11,848 nucleotides of DNA from an uncultured Alphaproteobacteria bacterium. Lineage in GTDB: Bacteria; Pseudomonadota; Alphaproteobacteria; Rs-D84. A program made the translations under genes and the position numbers. Shown in pieces: positions 1-6,375 of this stretch. The stretch spans positions 1 to 11,848 of the forward strand of contig CALXNF010000075.1 in assembly GCA_944389685.1 (NCBI GenBank). The letters are read 5' to 3'. Below the pieces are notes generated by a model. That model ran no database searches, was not told where the DNA came from, and saw only the letters and a program-made list of their open reading frames with translations. Numbering within the stretch: the stretch's first letter is position 1; each line of letters opens with the position of its first letter.

Positions 1-8
1 CACAATAA

Positions 9-1355
9 TTGAAAAAAATTATAGTTATGTTTATTTTTATGCTTCTGCCCACAATTTTATGGGCAGAAGAAAATAAAACAAAAACTACAGAAATATCAAT
101 GACCGCAACCGAAGTTATGCAATTGGCTGGTGCGATGGTTGATAAGGGGGATTTTGAGCATGCAACGCAACTATTAACTAAAACACCACAAACTGGTGTT
201 TTGCCGTTGGAAATAGAACGTTGGTTTTTATTAGGGCAAATTGCCCAAAAGCAGGGTGATTACGATAAAGCCATAGAAATATATAGTGAACTGCTAGATA
301 AGTTTCCAAATTTGGCTAGAGTGCGTTTTGAGTTAGCCGTTTGTTATATGCATACTGAAAAATGGCAACGTGCAGATTATCATATGCGTCTTGCAATGGC
401 TGATGATGAGTTACCGGTGTCTGTTAAAAATTTAATGAATTATTATCGGTATATAATCAGGCAAAATAAAAATTGGAATGTATGGTTTAATTTTGGTGCC
501 GCACCAGATAATAACATAAATAATGCAGTCGGTGGGACCGAGTGTATAGAATTTATGGGTACATTATGGTGTAATGAATTGGTTGAACCTGTGTCTGCCG
601 TAGGGTTAAACCTTACTATTGGTGGAAGTTACGAATTTAAATTATCTGACCAATGGCGGTGGAAATCCGATGCGAATGTTTATACGAATGTATATGACAA
701 GCACGCTTATGATGACTTATATATTTCTGCATCAACGGGACCACGTTTTGTTTGGGAAAAAGGCGATGTCTGGTTAGCCGGTATTGCGTCAAGACGTTGG
801 TATGGTTGGGATGAATATAATTGGTCCGCTGGGGTTCGTTTAGATACGAACTATGACTTTACAAATAAATTGTCTGGTGGAGTTTATTTAAGATTTATGA
901 ATAATACCTATGATGAATACGGTGATTTTTTAGATGGACAAACATATTTTGCTAATTCAAGAGTGTTTTATTCATTTAACTCGCGCATATATATGTCTTT
1001 ATCTATAGGTTTACAGCGCGAGGATGCGGTAAACCCTATTTATTCGTATTGGCAACCGGTTTCGTCTATCGGCATTGGTGCGGAATTACCATGGGGTTTT
1101 CATGTATATTTTGAACCAGCTGTTTATTGGACTTTGTATGATGATGAAAGGTTTGCTGTTAAAGATAATGAGTATGTTAAGATTGTAGAAAAAGATTTTA
1201 CTCATATGTATTCTTTGGCCTTATCTAATAATAAATTTGATCTTTGGGGATTTGTCCCGACTTTAATGTTTAATTATACTAGACGAGACTCAAATATATG
1301 GCAGCGTGAGTTTGATAAATTTTCAATTTCTTTTTCAATGCAACAACGATTTTAA
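9..1355 (+). CDS. Slam-like (DUF560) outer-membrane protein with N-terminal TPR domain
   Basis: 448 aa. Residues 1-19 form a signal peptide (KK n-region, hydrophobic core, cleavage after LWA). Residues about 28-150 are helical and TPR-like (KGDFEHATQLL, KQGDYDKAIEIYSELLDKFP). From about 155 to the end the chain is rich in aromatic residues and alternating strands, and it finishes with a terminal Phe, as in outer-membrane beta-barrels. The phrase APDNNINNA at the start of the barrel, and the TPR-plus-barrel layout, match the surface lipoprotein assembly modifier family, which moves lipoproteins across the outer membrane. C179 and C188 lie in an early barrel segment and could form a disulfide. 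The start is TTG at 9, because an in-frame TAA lies at 6-8. Starting at the next ATG (27) would remove the basic n-region. Any ribosome-binding site would lie left of the window. No substrate lipoprotein gene is adjacent. The family call is from recall of motifs; the substrate is unknown. Confidence 0.75.
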   Translation: MKKIIVMFIFMLLPTILWAEENKTKTTEISMTATEVMQLAGAMVDKGDFEHATQLLTKTPQTGVLPLEIERWFLLGQIAQKQGDYDKAIEIYSELLDKFPNLARVRFELAVCYMHTEKWQRADYHMRLAMADDELPVSVKNLMNYYRYIIRQNKNWNVWFNFGAAPDNNINNAVGGTECIEFMGTLWCNELVEPVSAVGLNLTIGGSYEFKLSDQWRWKSDANVYTNVYDKHAYDDLYISASTGPRFVWEKGDVWLAGIASRRWYGWDEYNWSAGVRLDTNYDFTNKLSGGVYLRFMNNTYDEYGDFLDGQTYFANSRVFYSFNSRIYMSLSIGLQREDAVNPIYSYWQPVSSIGIGAELPWGFHVYFEPAVYWTLYDDERFAVKDNEYVKIVEKDFTHMYSLALSNNKFDLWGFVPTLMFNYTRRDSNIWQREFDKFSISFSMQQRF

Positions 1356-1364
1356 CTTGGTAAC

Positions 1365-1393
1365 TTGATTTATTGTTTTTTCAATGTTATAGT
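1365..1393 (+). promoter_or_regulatory. Candidate sigma-70 promoter for aspS
   Basis: TTGATT (1365-1370) and TATAGT (1388-1393) are separated by 17 bases, giving 4/6 and 5/6 matches to consensus. Transcription would begin near 1400 and give an aspS leader of about 180 nt. The -10 box overlaps the outer part of the longest predicted Stem I helix of the T-box (from 1390). If this promoter is used, only the inner part of that helix is transcribed; otherwise the true start lies further upstream. The two cannot be told apart from sequence. Confidence 0.45.
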
Positions 1394-1575
1394 TACTTCC
1401 GCATGAGTTTTTAGGGCGCGTCTGCAGTGATATGACTGACAACCATGGAGTAGACTAAACCCAGGTAAAGTTATAAATCAGGGTGGCACCGCGCAACCAA
1501 AATTGCGCCCCTGTAAATAAATCTTTTCGGGTGCCGAAATCCAGTCTTTTCCGCCCCGAATAAATAAAAAAGGGA
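1390..1575 (+). promoter_or_regulatory. T-box riboswitch in the aspS leader (tRNA-Asp sensing)
   Basis: AGGGTGGCACCGCG at 1480-1493 matches the T-box consensus throughout. It folds into the characteristic hairpin: helix A1 CAGGG (1479-1483) with CCCTG (1509-1513), a 7-nt bulge TGGCACC (1484-1490), then helix A2 GCGCAA (1491-1496) with TTGCGC (1503-1508). UGGC in the bulge would pair with GCCA, the 3' end of a tRNA with discriminator G73, as tRNA-Asp has. Upstream, a bulged helix pairs 1390-1399 with 1447-1457 (one bulged G) and 1403-1409 with 1441-1446 (one bulged A). It places the Asp codon GAC (1438-1440), followed by A, at the usual specifier position. Stem I is unusually short and no Stem II or III is evident. 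CCCT (1509-1512) can alternatively pair with the aspS Shine-Dalgarno AGGG (1571-1574), and no terminator with a good U-run precedes the gene, so translational control is the likelier mode. The hairpin is seen directly; Stem I and the mechanism are inferred. Confidence 0.88.
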
Positions 1576-1580
1576 CCATT

Positions 1581-3350
1581 ATGTTATCTTTAAAATCTAA
1601 GTACAGAACGCATACTTGCGGCGAACTGAATAAACAGAACGTTGGCGAAGTTGTTACTTTGTCTGGCTGGGTGCATCGTAAGCGTGACCATGGCGCATTA
1701 TTATTCGTTGATTTGCGTGATAATTACGGTATTACTCAGTGCGTTTTTGATGGCGGTAATGAAGTATTGGAAAAAGTTCGTCCAGAATCAGTTATTAAAA
1801 TTACAGGTACCGTCGTGGCACGTGATGCTGCTGCCATCAACGATAAAATACCAACCGGCGAAATAGAAATTAAAGCAGAGTCTTGGGAAGTTTTGACAAA
1901 TGCAGAAGTTTTGCCTTTCCAAGTTTTTGGCGATGATGATTCTGTGTCTGAAGATTTGCGTTTAAAATATCGTTATTTAGATTTGCGTCGCGAATCTTTG
2001 CATCGTAATATTTTGATGCGTAATAAAATGATAAAGTTCATTCGCGATAGAATGTGGGAAATGGGGTTCTCGGAATTCCAGACGCCTATTTTAACTGCTT
2101 CTAGCCCAGAAGGTGCACGTGATTTTATCGTGCCATCTCGTTATCATCACGGAATGTTTTATGCTTTACCTCAGGCGCCACAGCAGTTTAAGCAATTAAT
2201 TCAAATTTCTGGTTTTGATAGATATTTCCAAATTGCACCTTGTTTCCGTGATGAAGACTTGCGTGCAGATAGATTGTTAGAGTTCTATCAATTGGATTTG
2301 GAAATGTCTTTTGTTGACCTGCCAGATATTCAAGCAGTTGGTAATACTTTATTGCCGGCAATCATCAAAGAATTTGTACCGGATGCAAATATCTGTCCAG
2401 AGATTCCACATATTCCATTTGATGAAGCAATGTTAAAGTATGGCAGTGATAAACCAGACTTAAGAAACCCGATAATTATTTCTGACGTTACAGAAATATT
2501 CCGCGGTTCTGATTTTGGTATCTTTGCAAATGCTATAGAGCAGGGTGCGGTCGTCCGTGCAATTCCTGCACCAAATTCTGCAGATAAACCACGTTCTTGG
2601 TTTGATAAACTTGGCGATTATGCTGTTAAAGAATTAGGTTTAGGAGGATTAGGTTATATAGTTTTTGCAGATGAAGCAAAAGGCCCTGTTGCAAAGAAAT
2701 TAGATGCGGAACGTATCGCAAAACTGCGTGAAATTTCTGGTGATAATTCTTCGTTGTTCTTTATATGCGACAAAGAAGATGTTGCCGCAAAGGCTGCAGG
2801 TAAATTGCGTAATAAACTTGGAGAAGATTTAGGTTTGATTGATCCAAAAGAATTCCGTCTATGTTGGATTGAATCTTTCCCGTTCTTTGAAGAAGATGAA
2901 GAATCTCCTACAGGATTGGCATTTACGCATAACCCGTTCTCGTTCCCGATGGCGACTTTGGAAGAATTAAAAACAAAAGATCCATTATCTATTAAAGCTG
3001 CACAATTTGATATGGTATTAAACGGTGCAGAAATATGTAGTGGTGGTTTACGTAATTATAATCCTGAAATTATGTTGCGTTGCTTTGAAATCACGGGCTA
3101 TGATGAAGAAATCGTTAAGCAGAAGTTCGGTGGAATGTATACAGCTTTTCAATATGGTGCACCGCCGCACGGTGGATGTGCGTTTGGTTTGGACAGACTT
3201 GTTCAAATTATGTTGAACGAACCGAACTTACGTGAAGTTGTTATATTCCCAACCAACCAACGTGGTCAGGACTTGATGATGGGAAGCCCAAGTGAAGTCA
3301 CAGAAAAGCAACTTCGCGAGGTTCATATACAAGTTCGTAAGAAGGGATAA
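1581..3350 (+). CDS. aspS: Aspartyl-tRNA synthetase (class II)
   Basis: 589 aa, full length for bacterial AspRS. It charges tRNA-Asp with aspartate in the cytoplasm. The N-terminal OB-fold anticodon-binding domain covers about 1-105 (THTCGELN, SGWVHRKRDHGALLFVDLRDNYG). Motif 2 lies at 222-242 (FRDEDLRADR then EFYQLDLEM) and motif 3 at 526-544 (GAPPHGG, GLDR with the ATP-binding Arg at 539). The GAD insertion of bacterial AspRS lies roughly at 285-410. HNPFSFP and EFYQLDLEMSF are like alphaproteobacterial AspRS and unlike Firmicutes, so the gene looks native although its leader is a Firmicutes-type element. Alphaproteobacterial AspRS enzymes are often non-discriminating and also charge tRNA-Asn when GatCAB is present; this cannot be decided here. 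The start has AGGGA (1571-1575) 5 nt before ATG. An intrinsic terminator follows within 20 nt, so aspS is probably monocistronic and controlled by the T-box. Confidence 0.97.
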   Translation: MLSLKSKYRTHTCGELNKQNVGEVVTLSGWVHRKRDHGALLFVDLRDNYGITQCVFDGGNEVLEKVRPESVIKITGTVVARDAAAINDKIPTGEIEIKAESWEVLTNAEVLPFQVFGDDDSVSEDLRLKYRYLDLRRESLHRNILMRNKMIKFIRDRMWEMGFSEFQTPILTASSPEGARDFIVPSRYHHGMFYALPQAPQQFKQLIQISGFDRYFQIAPCFRDEDLRADRLLEFYQLDLEMSFVDLPDIQAVGNTLLPAIIKEFVPDANICPEIPHIPFDEAMLKYGSDKPDLRNPIIISDVTEIFRGSDFGIFANAIEQGAVVRAIPAPNSADKPRSWFDKLGDYAVKELGLGGLGYIVFADEAKGPVAKKLDAERIAKLREISGDNSSLFFICDKEDVAAKAAGKLRNKLGEDLGLIDPKEFRLCWIESFPFFEEDEESPTGLAFTHNPFSFPMATLEELKTKDPLSIKAAQFDMVLNGAEICSGGLRNYNPEIMLRCFEITGYDEEIVKQKFGGMYTAFQYGAPPHGGCAFGLDRLVQIMLNEPNLREVVIFPTNQRGQDLMMGSPSEVTEKQLREVHIQVRKKG

Positions 3351-3368
3351 AATTTTGCTATATACAAG

Positions 3369-3402
3369 AAAAACAAGGTGGCCATTGGCTGCCTTGTTTT
3401 TT
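3369..3402 (+). terminator. Rho-independent terminator of aspS
   Basis: AACAAGGTGGCC (3372-3383), loop ATT (3384-3386) and GGCTGCCTTGTT (3387-3398) form a 12-bp helix with two G-U wobbles. A T-run follows (TTTTTT, 3397-3402). An A-run on the 5' side gives it a U-tract on the opposite strand too, but no minus-strand gene ends here. It lies 18 bases after the aspS stop codon. Confidence 0.93.
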
Positions 3403-3419
3403 ATAAGAAATCAAACCTA

Positions 3420-3447
3420 TTAAAATTTTTTTCTGTTTGCATATAAT
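3420..3447 (+). promoter_or_regulatory. Promoter of the 120-aa orphan gene
   Basis: A perfect TATAAT lies at 3442-3447, just after the aspS terminator. The -35 is weak: TTAAAA at 3420-3425 with a 16-base spacer (4/6). Transcription would start near 3454, giving an untranslated leader of about 18 nt that includes the ribosome-binding site GGAG (3463-3466). Confidence 0.6.
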
Positions 3448-3471
3448 TTTTTGATAAAAAATGGAGCGGGA

Positions 3472-3834
3472 ATGAATTCTGAAATTGATAAATTGGCAGA
3501 TATTTTAGGCTTAAGTACATATCAAAGAAATGTTTTAAAGTCTAATCCAGATGTTTATAAATTATCAGGTTTAATAAAACGCGGAAGTGCTTTGTATGCT
3601 CCACGTAATATGACATCAAATAAGGTGCTTAATTTTTTGTATGTACTATTTTTTGGGAAAGCAGCCGACTTAATAGGTTGTGATAAAATGCTGGTAAGAA
3701 ATACGCGTGGTATAGAGTTTTGTTCGGGTGGTTTTTATAGTGCACCGATAGGAAGAAAATACAGATATTATGCAGATGACAATGGAAATATAATAACGCG
3801 TGAAAGTTTCATGCAGGAAACAAGAAAAAGATAA
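3472..3834 (+). CDS. Small hypothetical protein, 120 aa
   Basis: I do not recognise a family. The start is ATG at 3472, because GGAG (3463-3466) sits 5 nt upstream. A TTG at 3451 would add 7 residues but would fall before the predicted transcription start. The protein opens with a helical segment (MNSEIDKLADILGLSTYQRNVLKSN cut short: residues 1-25), followed by a basic region with a short hydrophobic stretch (NFLYVLFFG, about 54-62) that is too short for a certain membrane span. The C-terminal half has Gly- and Tyr-rich stretches (FCSGGFYSAP, RKYRYYADDNGN) that look like beta structure. There is no signal peptide, so it is probably cytoplasmic. It has its own promoter and ends in a perfect palindrome facing the asmA gene. 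Composition resembles its neighbours, so recent transfer is not suggested. That it is a real gene is well supported; its function is unknown. Confidence 0.75.
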   Translation: MNSEIDKLADILGLSTYQRNVLKSNPDVYKLSGLIKRGSALYAPRNMTSNKVLNFLYVLFFGKAADLIGCDKMLVRNTRGIEFCSGGFYSAPIGRKYRYYADDNGNIITRESFMQETRKR

Positions 3835-3847
3835 AATCTTTTTCTTG
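3821..3847. terminator. Perfect 12-bp palindrome between convergent genes, probable bidirectional terminator
   Basis: CAAGAAAAAGAT (3821-3832), loop AAA (3833-3835) and ATCTTTTTCTTG (3836-3847) form an uninterrupted 12-bp hairpin. It overlaps the stop codon of the orphan gene (TAA, 3832-3834) and ends 1 base before the asmA stop codon (3849-3851, minus strand). The helix is AT-rich and the T-run lies inside the 3' arm rather than after it, so termination may be weak, but it would serve both strands. Confidence 0.6.
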
Positions 3848-3848
3848 C

Positions 3849-6323
3849 TTAGAATTTATTATGTGTTTTTATAAAATCTTTCATAAAAGTAGAATCAAAA
3901 TTTTTCATAATTTCTGATAAAGAGTATTTCCTTGAACCGTCAGTGTTTATAACAAGGTTTATCGGGGCAGGTATTGGTGAAGTACCACGTAAAACTAAAT
4001 TTAAAGACGCATTCATTTGGCCTTCAGAAATAGATAGGTTTCCTGTTGCATCGGTATGTCGTAAATATAGTTCTATCGGTTGCGTTGTCGTAAAATCTCC
4101 ATTTTTATATTCACCAACTAAACGAAGTTTTTTTATTAAAGATTGACCACTTTCCAACGCGTAAGATAACGCATATTCCGCATTGAATGTAGTTATAGTG
4201 TCTGCCGAGGCAAAAAATTCGTCTACACCTAATCCTAGTAGGAAACCTCCGTTGAAAGTTAAGTCGATATTACCCGTTAAATTATATTCTAAGTCATGAG
4301 CAATATTTCCGAATGTTTTTAATTTAATTTCGCCTGTTATTGAGGAATCACGAATATTTAAAGGCATATTCAAAGATAATAAATAATTGTCGATTAAAAA
4401 TTTGTTTAGTTGAATAAATATGTCATATTTATTCCCGTTTCTTTTAAAGGTAGATAATAAATTACCTCTATCTTTGTCTGTAATAGAAAATGTTTGTATG
4501 TCTGGTTTTAACGAATAAACGAAGTTTTTAAATAATGTACCATTATAAATAATCTCATCTGCAGATAGAGATATATTTACAGGTAATTGAAATGGCACTG
4601 TTATTGGAGACGCCATTAAGAAACTAAGATCTTCATAATTATCAAGATATTGTTGATTTATAAAAGAGTCTATATTTAATACTTCTGTACGTAATGTTAT
4701 ATTTTTCCCGCTGACACTTCCTGTAAATGTATGTCCGGCAATTTTTAATTCTAAGTTAGAAATGTTTTCGCCATTATATGTGCCAGATAGAGAATAATTT
4801 AAATCGTTGAATGCATTTAAATCTATATTTGGGAACCAGTCTTTTGCATTATTGCCAGAAATATAAAAATAGTTTTTTGTTAGGTATAATTCCCAATTTT
4901 TTGAATAAGGTGCAAAATGCATCATATCGTTTTCCCAAGAAAAATCACCAATTGAATTTTTCATAAAATTTGGAATGTTTTTGGCTTTGGTTGCTAACCA
5001 ATCTAAAGATTTTCCTTTTGAGAATTTATATGTCGGTATGATTTTATCTCCGTCAATTTCGTACGTTCCGGCGATATTAGAAAATTCAAAATCAATATAC
5101 CCTTTGGGTGCAAATTTTTGCAGTTCTTTCACGATGTCTTTCCTTTCAGGCATAGGCTTTTGAGAGTAAATTAATAAATCGAATTTTTCTGGTGATACTG
5201 ATATAGAACCAACATAATCATCGTAAGAGAATTTCATACATTCCCAATTAGTTGGTGTACCATAGAATTTGCATGTAGCAGGTTTCCCTTCATATGGCAT
5301 AGTTATTAGTAAATCTTGGGCTCCATTTGCATCTATCCTTCCCCCCGTTATTGCAATGTTATCGGCGATAATATTTGTTATGTTTAAAGAATTTTTTGTT
5401 CCTGCAGCATTAATTTTAAGATGTTTAAAAGTTTTATCCCCAAATTTTAAAGCCCCAGTAAAATCTAAATCAAATTTAGTTTCATAAAATATTCTTGAGG
5501 GTTTTGTTAAAAACGAGAAATCATATGTTATATCTTTACCTTTTAATTGGACAAATTTCTCGCCATTAGAAAGTAAGCTTATATTTCCTGTAATATTACC
5601 CATTTCAATATTTCTAAAGAACCAATTACGATGTCCATCCCAATCAAATTGCATAACTATATTAACTGTTTTGTCTATTCTTGGTTCTGCGAAACCAAAC
5701 CAGTCATTTATGTTGGCTGTTTCCATTGATATTGTTCCACGAACCCCACCGTCTGCAAACAATCGACCTGATATTTCTAGTTTATCGTTTTGGTTCCTAA
5801 CATAAAATTCATCGTTTTCAAAATCTATATCGTATTTATGATTTTTTGTACGTATTACACCAATTAAATGACCTTCTGTTAGGGTGGCATTTATTATTTC
5901 AAATTTTCTATCCCTAAAGTTTATATAAGAATTATATATTTTTATTTGAGTATTAAAATTTTGTGGAATTAAATTGTTAATTGATAAGGTTGCGTTGTAT
6001 ACACTGACCGTTCCGTTGAGTTTAGCATCGTCGATATTAAATATGCTGGTAAAAGGAATGCTAAACATCATTGCGTCGATAGAACCATGTTTTACAGTTA
6101 TGTCATGAGCAACTATCATGGCTTTACCAAGTAAACTAAAATTTATATCCCCATTTATTTTTGCGTTTACGCCTGTTTGTTCTGTTATCGTTTGTTCTAT
6201 TTTTGGTTTTAAGTGATTTAAAGTTATCATCGGAGGAACCAAAACAATTCCCATAATTAAAACGCAAACGAAAATGATTAACGACCAAAAAATTCGACGT
6301 TTATATCTTGGTTTTAATGCCAT
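3849..6323 (-). CDS. AsmA-family inner-membrane/periplasmic protein
   Basis: 824 aa. A basic cytoplasmic tip (KPRYKRR) is followed by one transmembrane helix (about 11-29) and then a large periplasmic part. The start of that part (VPPMITLNHLKPKIEQTITEQTGVNAKINGDINFSLLG, residues about 30-67) is the AsmA signature: a chorein-like N-terminus followed by repeated beta strands. Proteins of this family form long beta grooves thought to carry phospholipids between the inner and outer membrane, or to affect outer-membrane protein assembly. The C-terminal part (LTGNIDLTFNGGFLLGLGVDEFF, then GNLSISEGQMNASLNLVLRGTSP) fits the conserved AsmA end domain. The start is ATG at 6323, with AAGGGA (minus strand, about 8 nt upstream) and AGAGGA closer in. 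It stands alone, divergent from uvrB and convergent with the orphan gene. The family is fairly sure; equivalence to a particular E. coli member (AsmA, YhjG and others) is not claimed. Confidence 0.85.
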   Translation of the reverse strand: MALKPRYKRRIFWSLIIFVCVLIMGIVLVPPMITLNHLKPKIEQTITEQTGVNAKINGDINFSLLGKAMIVAHDITVKHGSIDAMMFSIPFTSIFNIDDAKLNGTVSVYNATLSINNLIPQNFNTQIKIYNSYINFRDRKFEIINATLTEGHLIGVIRTKNHKYDIDFENDEFYVRNQNDKLEISGRLFADGGVRGTISMETANINDWFGFAEPRIDKTVNIVMQFDWDGHRNWFFRNIEMGNITGNISLLSNGEKFVQLKGKDITYDFSFLTKPSRIFYETKFDLDFTGALKFGDKTFKHLKINAAGTKNSLNITNIIADNIAITGGRIDANGAQDLLITMPYEGKPATCKFYGTPTNWECMKFSYDDYVGSISVSPEKFDLLIYSQKPMPERKDIVKELQKFAPKGYIDFEFSNIAGTYEIDGDKIIPTYKFSKGKSLDWLATKAKNIPNFMKNSIGDFSWENDMMHFAPYSKNWELYLTKNYFYISGNNAKDWFPNIDLNAFNDLNYSLSGTYNGENISNLELKIAGHTFTGSVSGKNITLRTEVLNIDSFINQQYLDNYEDLSFLMASPITVPFQLPVNISLSADEIIYNGTLFKNFVYSLKPDIQTFSITDKDRGNLLSTFKRNGNKYDIFIQLNKFLIDNYLLSLNMPLNIRDSSITGEIKLKTFGNIAHDLEYNLTGNIDLTFNGGFLLGLGVDEFFASADTITTFNAEYALSYALESGQSLIKKLRLVGEYKNGDFTTTQPIELYLRHTDATGNLSISEGQMNASLNLVLRGTSPIPAPINLVINTDGSRKYSLSEIMKNFDSTFMKDFIKTHNKF

Positions 6324-6335
6324 TCCTCTATTCCC

Positions 6336-6363
6336 TTGTTTTTTAATTATAATGAATTATATT
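6336..6363 (+). promoter_or_regulatory. Candidate uvrB promoter (leaderless spacing)
   Basis: TTGTTT (6336-6341) and TATATT (6358-6363) are spaced by 16 bases, and TATATT ends 7 nt before the GTG start at 6371. A perfect TATAAT at 6348-6353 is an alternative -10 but lacks a clear -35. In either case the leader would be 0-10 nt with no Shine-Dalgarno. I saw no GTTC/GAAC-N7-GTTC alphaproteobacterial LexA box in this gap. Confidence 0.4.
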
Positions 6364-6375
6364 TACCTTTGTGAA
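6346..6375 (-). promoter_or_regulatory. Promoter of the asmA-family gene
   Basis: On the minus strand, TTCACA (6375-6370, 5/6) and TATAAT (6351-6346, 6/6) are spaced by 18 bases. Transcription would begin near 6339, giving a leader of about 16 nt with AAGGGA as ribosome-binding site. The -35 overlaps the GTG start of uvrB on the other strand, so the two divergent genes share a very tight control region of 47 bases. Confidence 0.6.

Noticed and set aside
1453..1455. GAC as the T-box specifier codon.
   Set aside because: It falls inside the predicted basal helix and is followed by T; GAC at 1438-1440, followed by A at the top of the helix, fits better.
1525..1550. Hairpin TTTCGG-GTG-CCGAAA followed by TCTTTT as a transcription terminator in the aspS leader.
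   Set aside because: The stem is short, five bases separate it from a short T stretch interrupted by C, and it competes with the longer TTCGGG/CCCGAA pairing. Not convincing as a terminator.
3025..3216. 63-codon frame inside aspS on the same strand.
   Set aside because: It is an out-of-frame reading of the AspRS motif 3 region with no ribosome-binding site.
3451..3471. Possible TTG start extending the 120-aa protein by 7 residues.
   Set aside because: It lies before the predicted transcription start and lacks a ribosome-binding site, while ATG 3472 has GGAG at the right distance.
6324..6370. LexA (SOS) operator upstream of uvrB.
   Set aside because: No GTTC/GAAC-N7-GTTC pattern is present in the 47-base gap.
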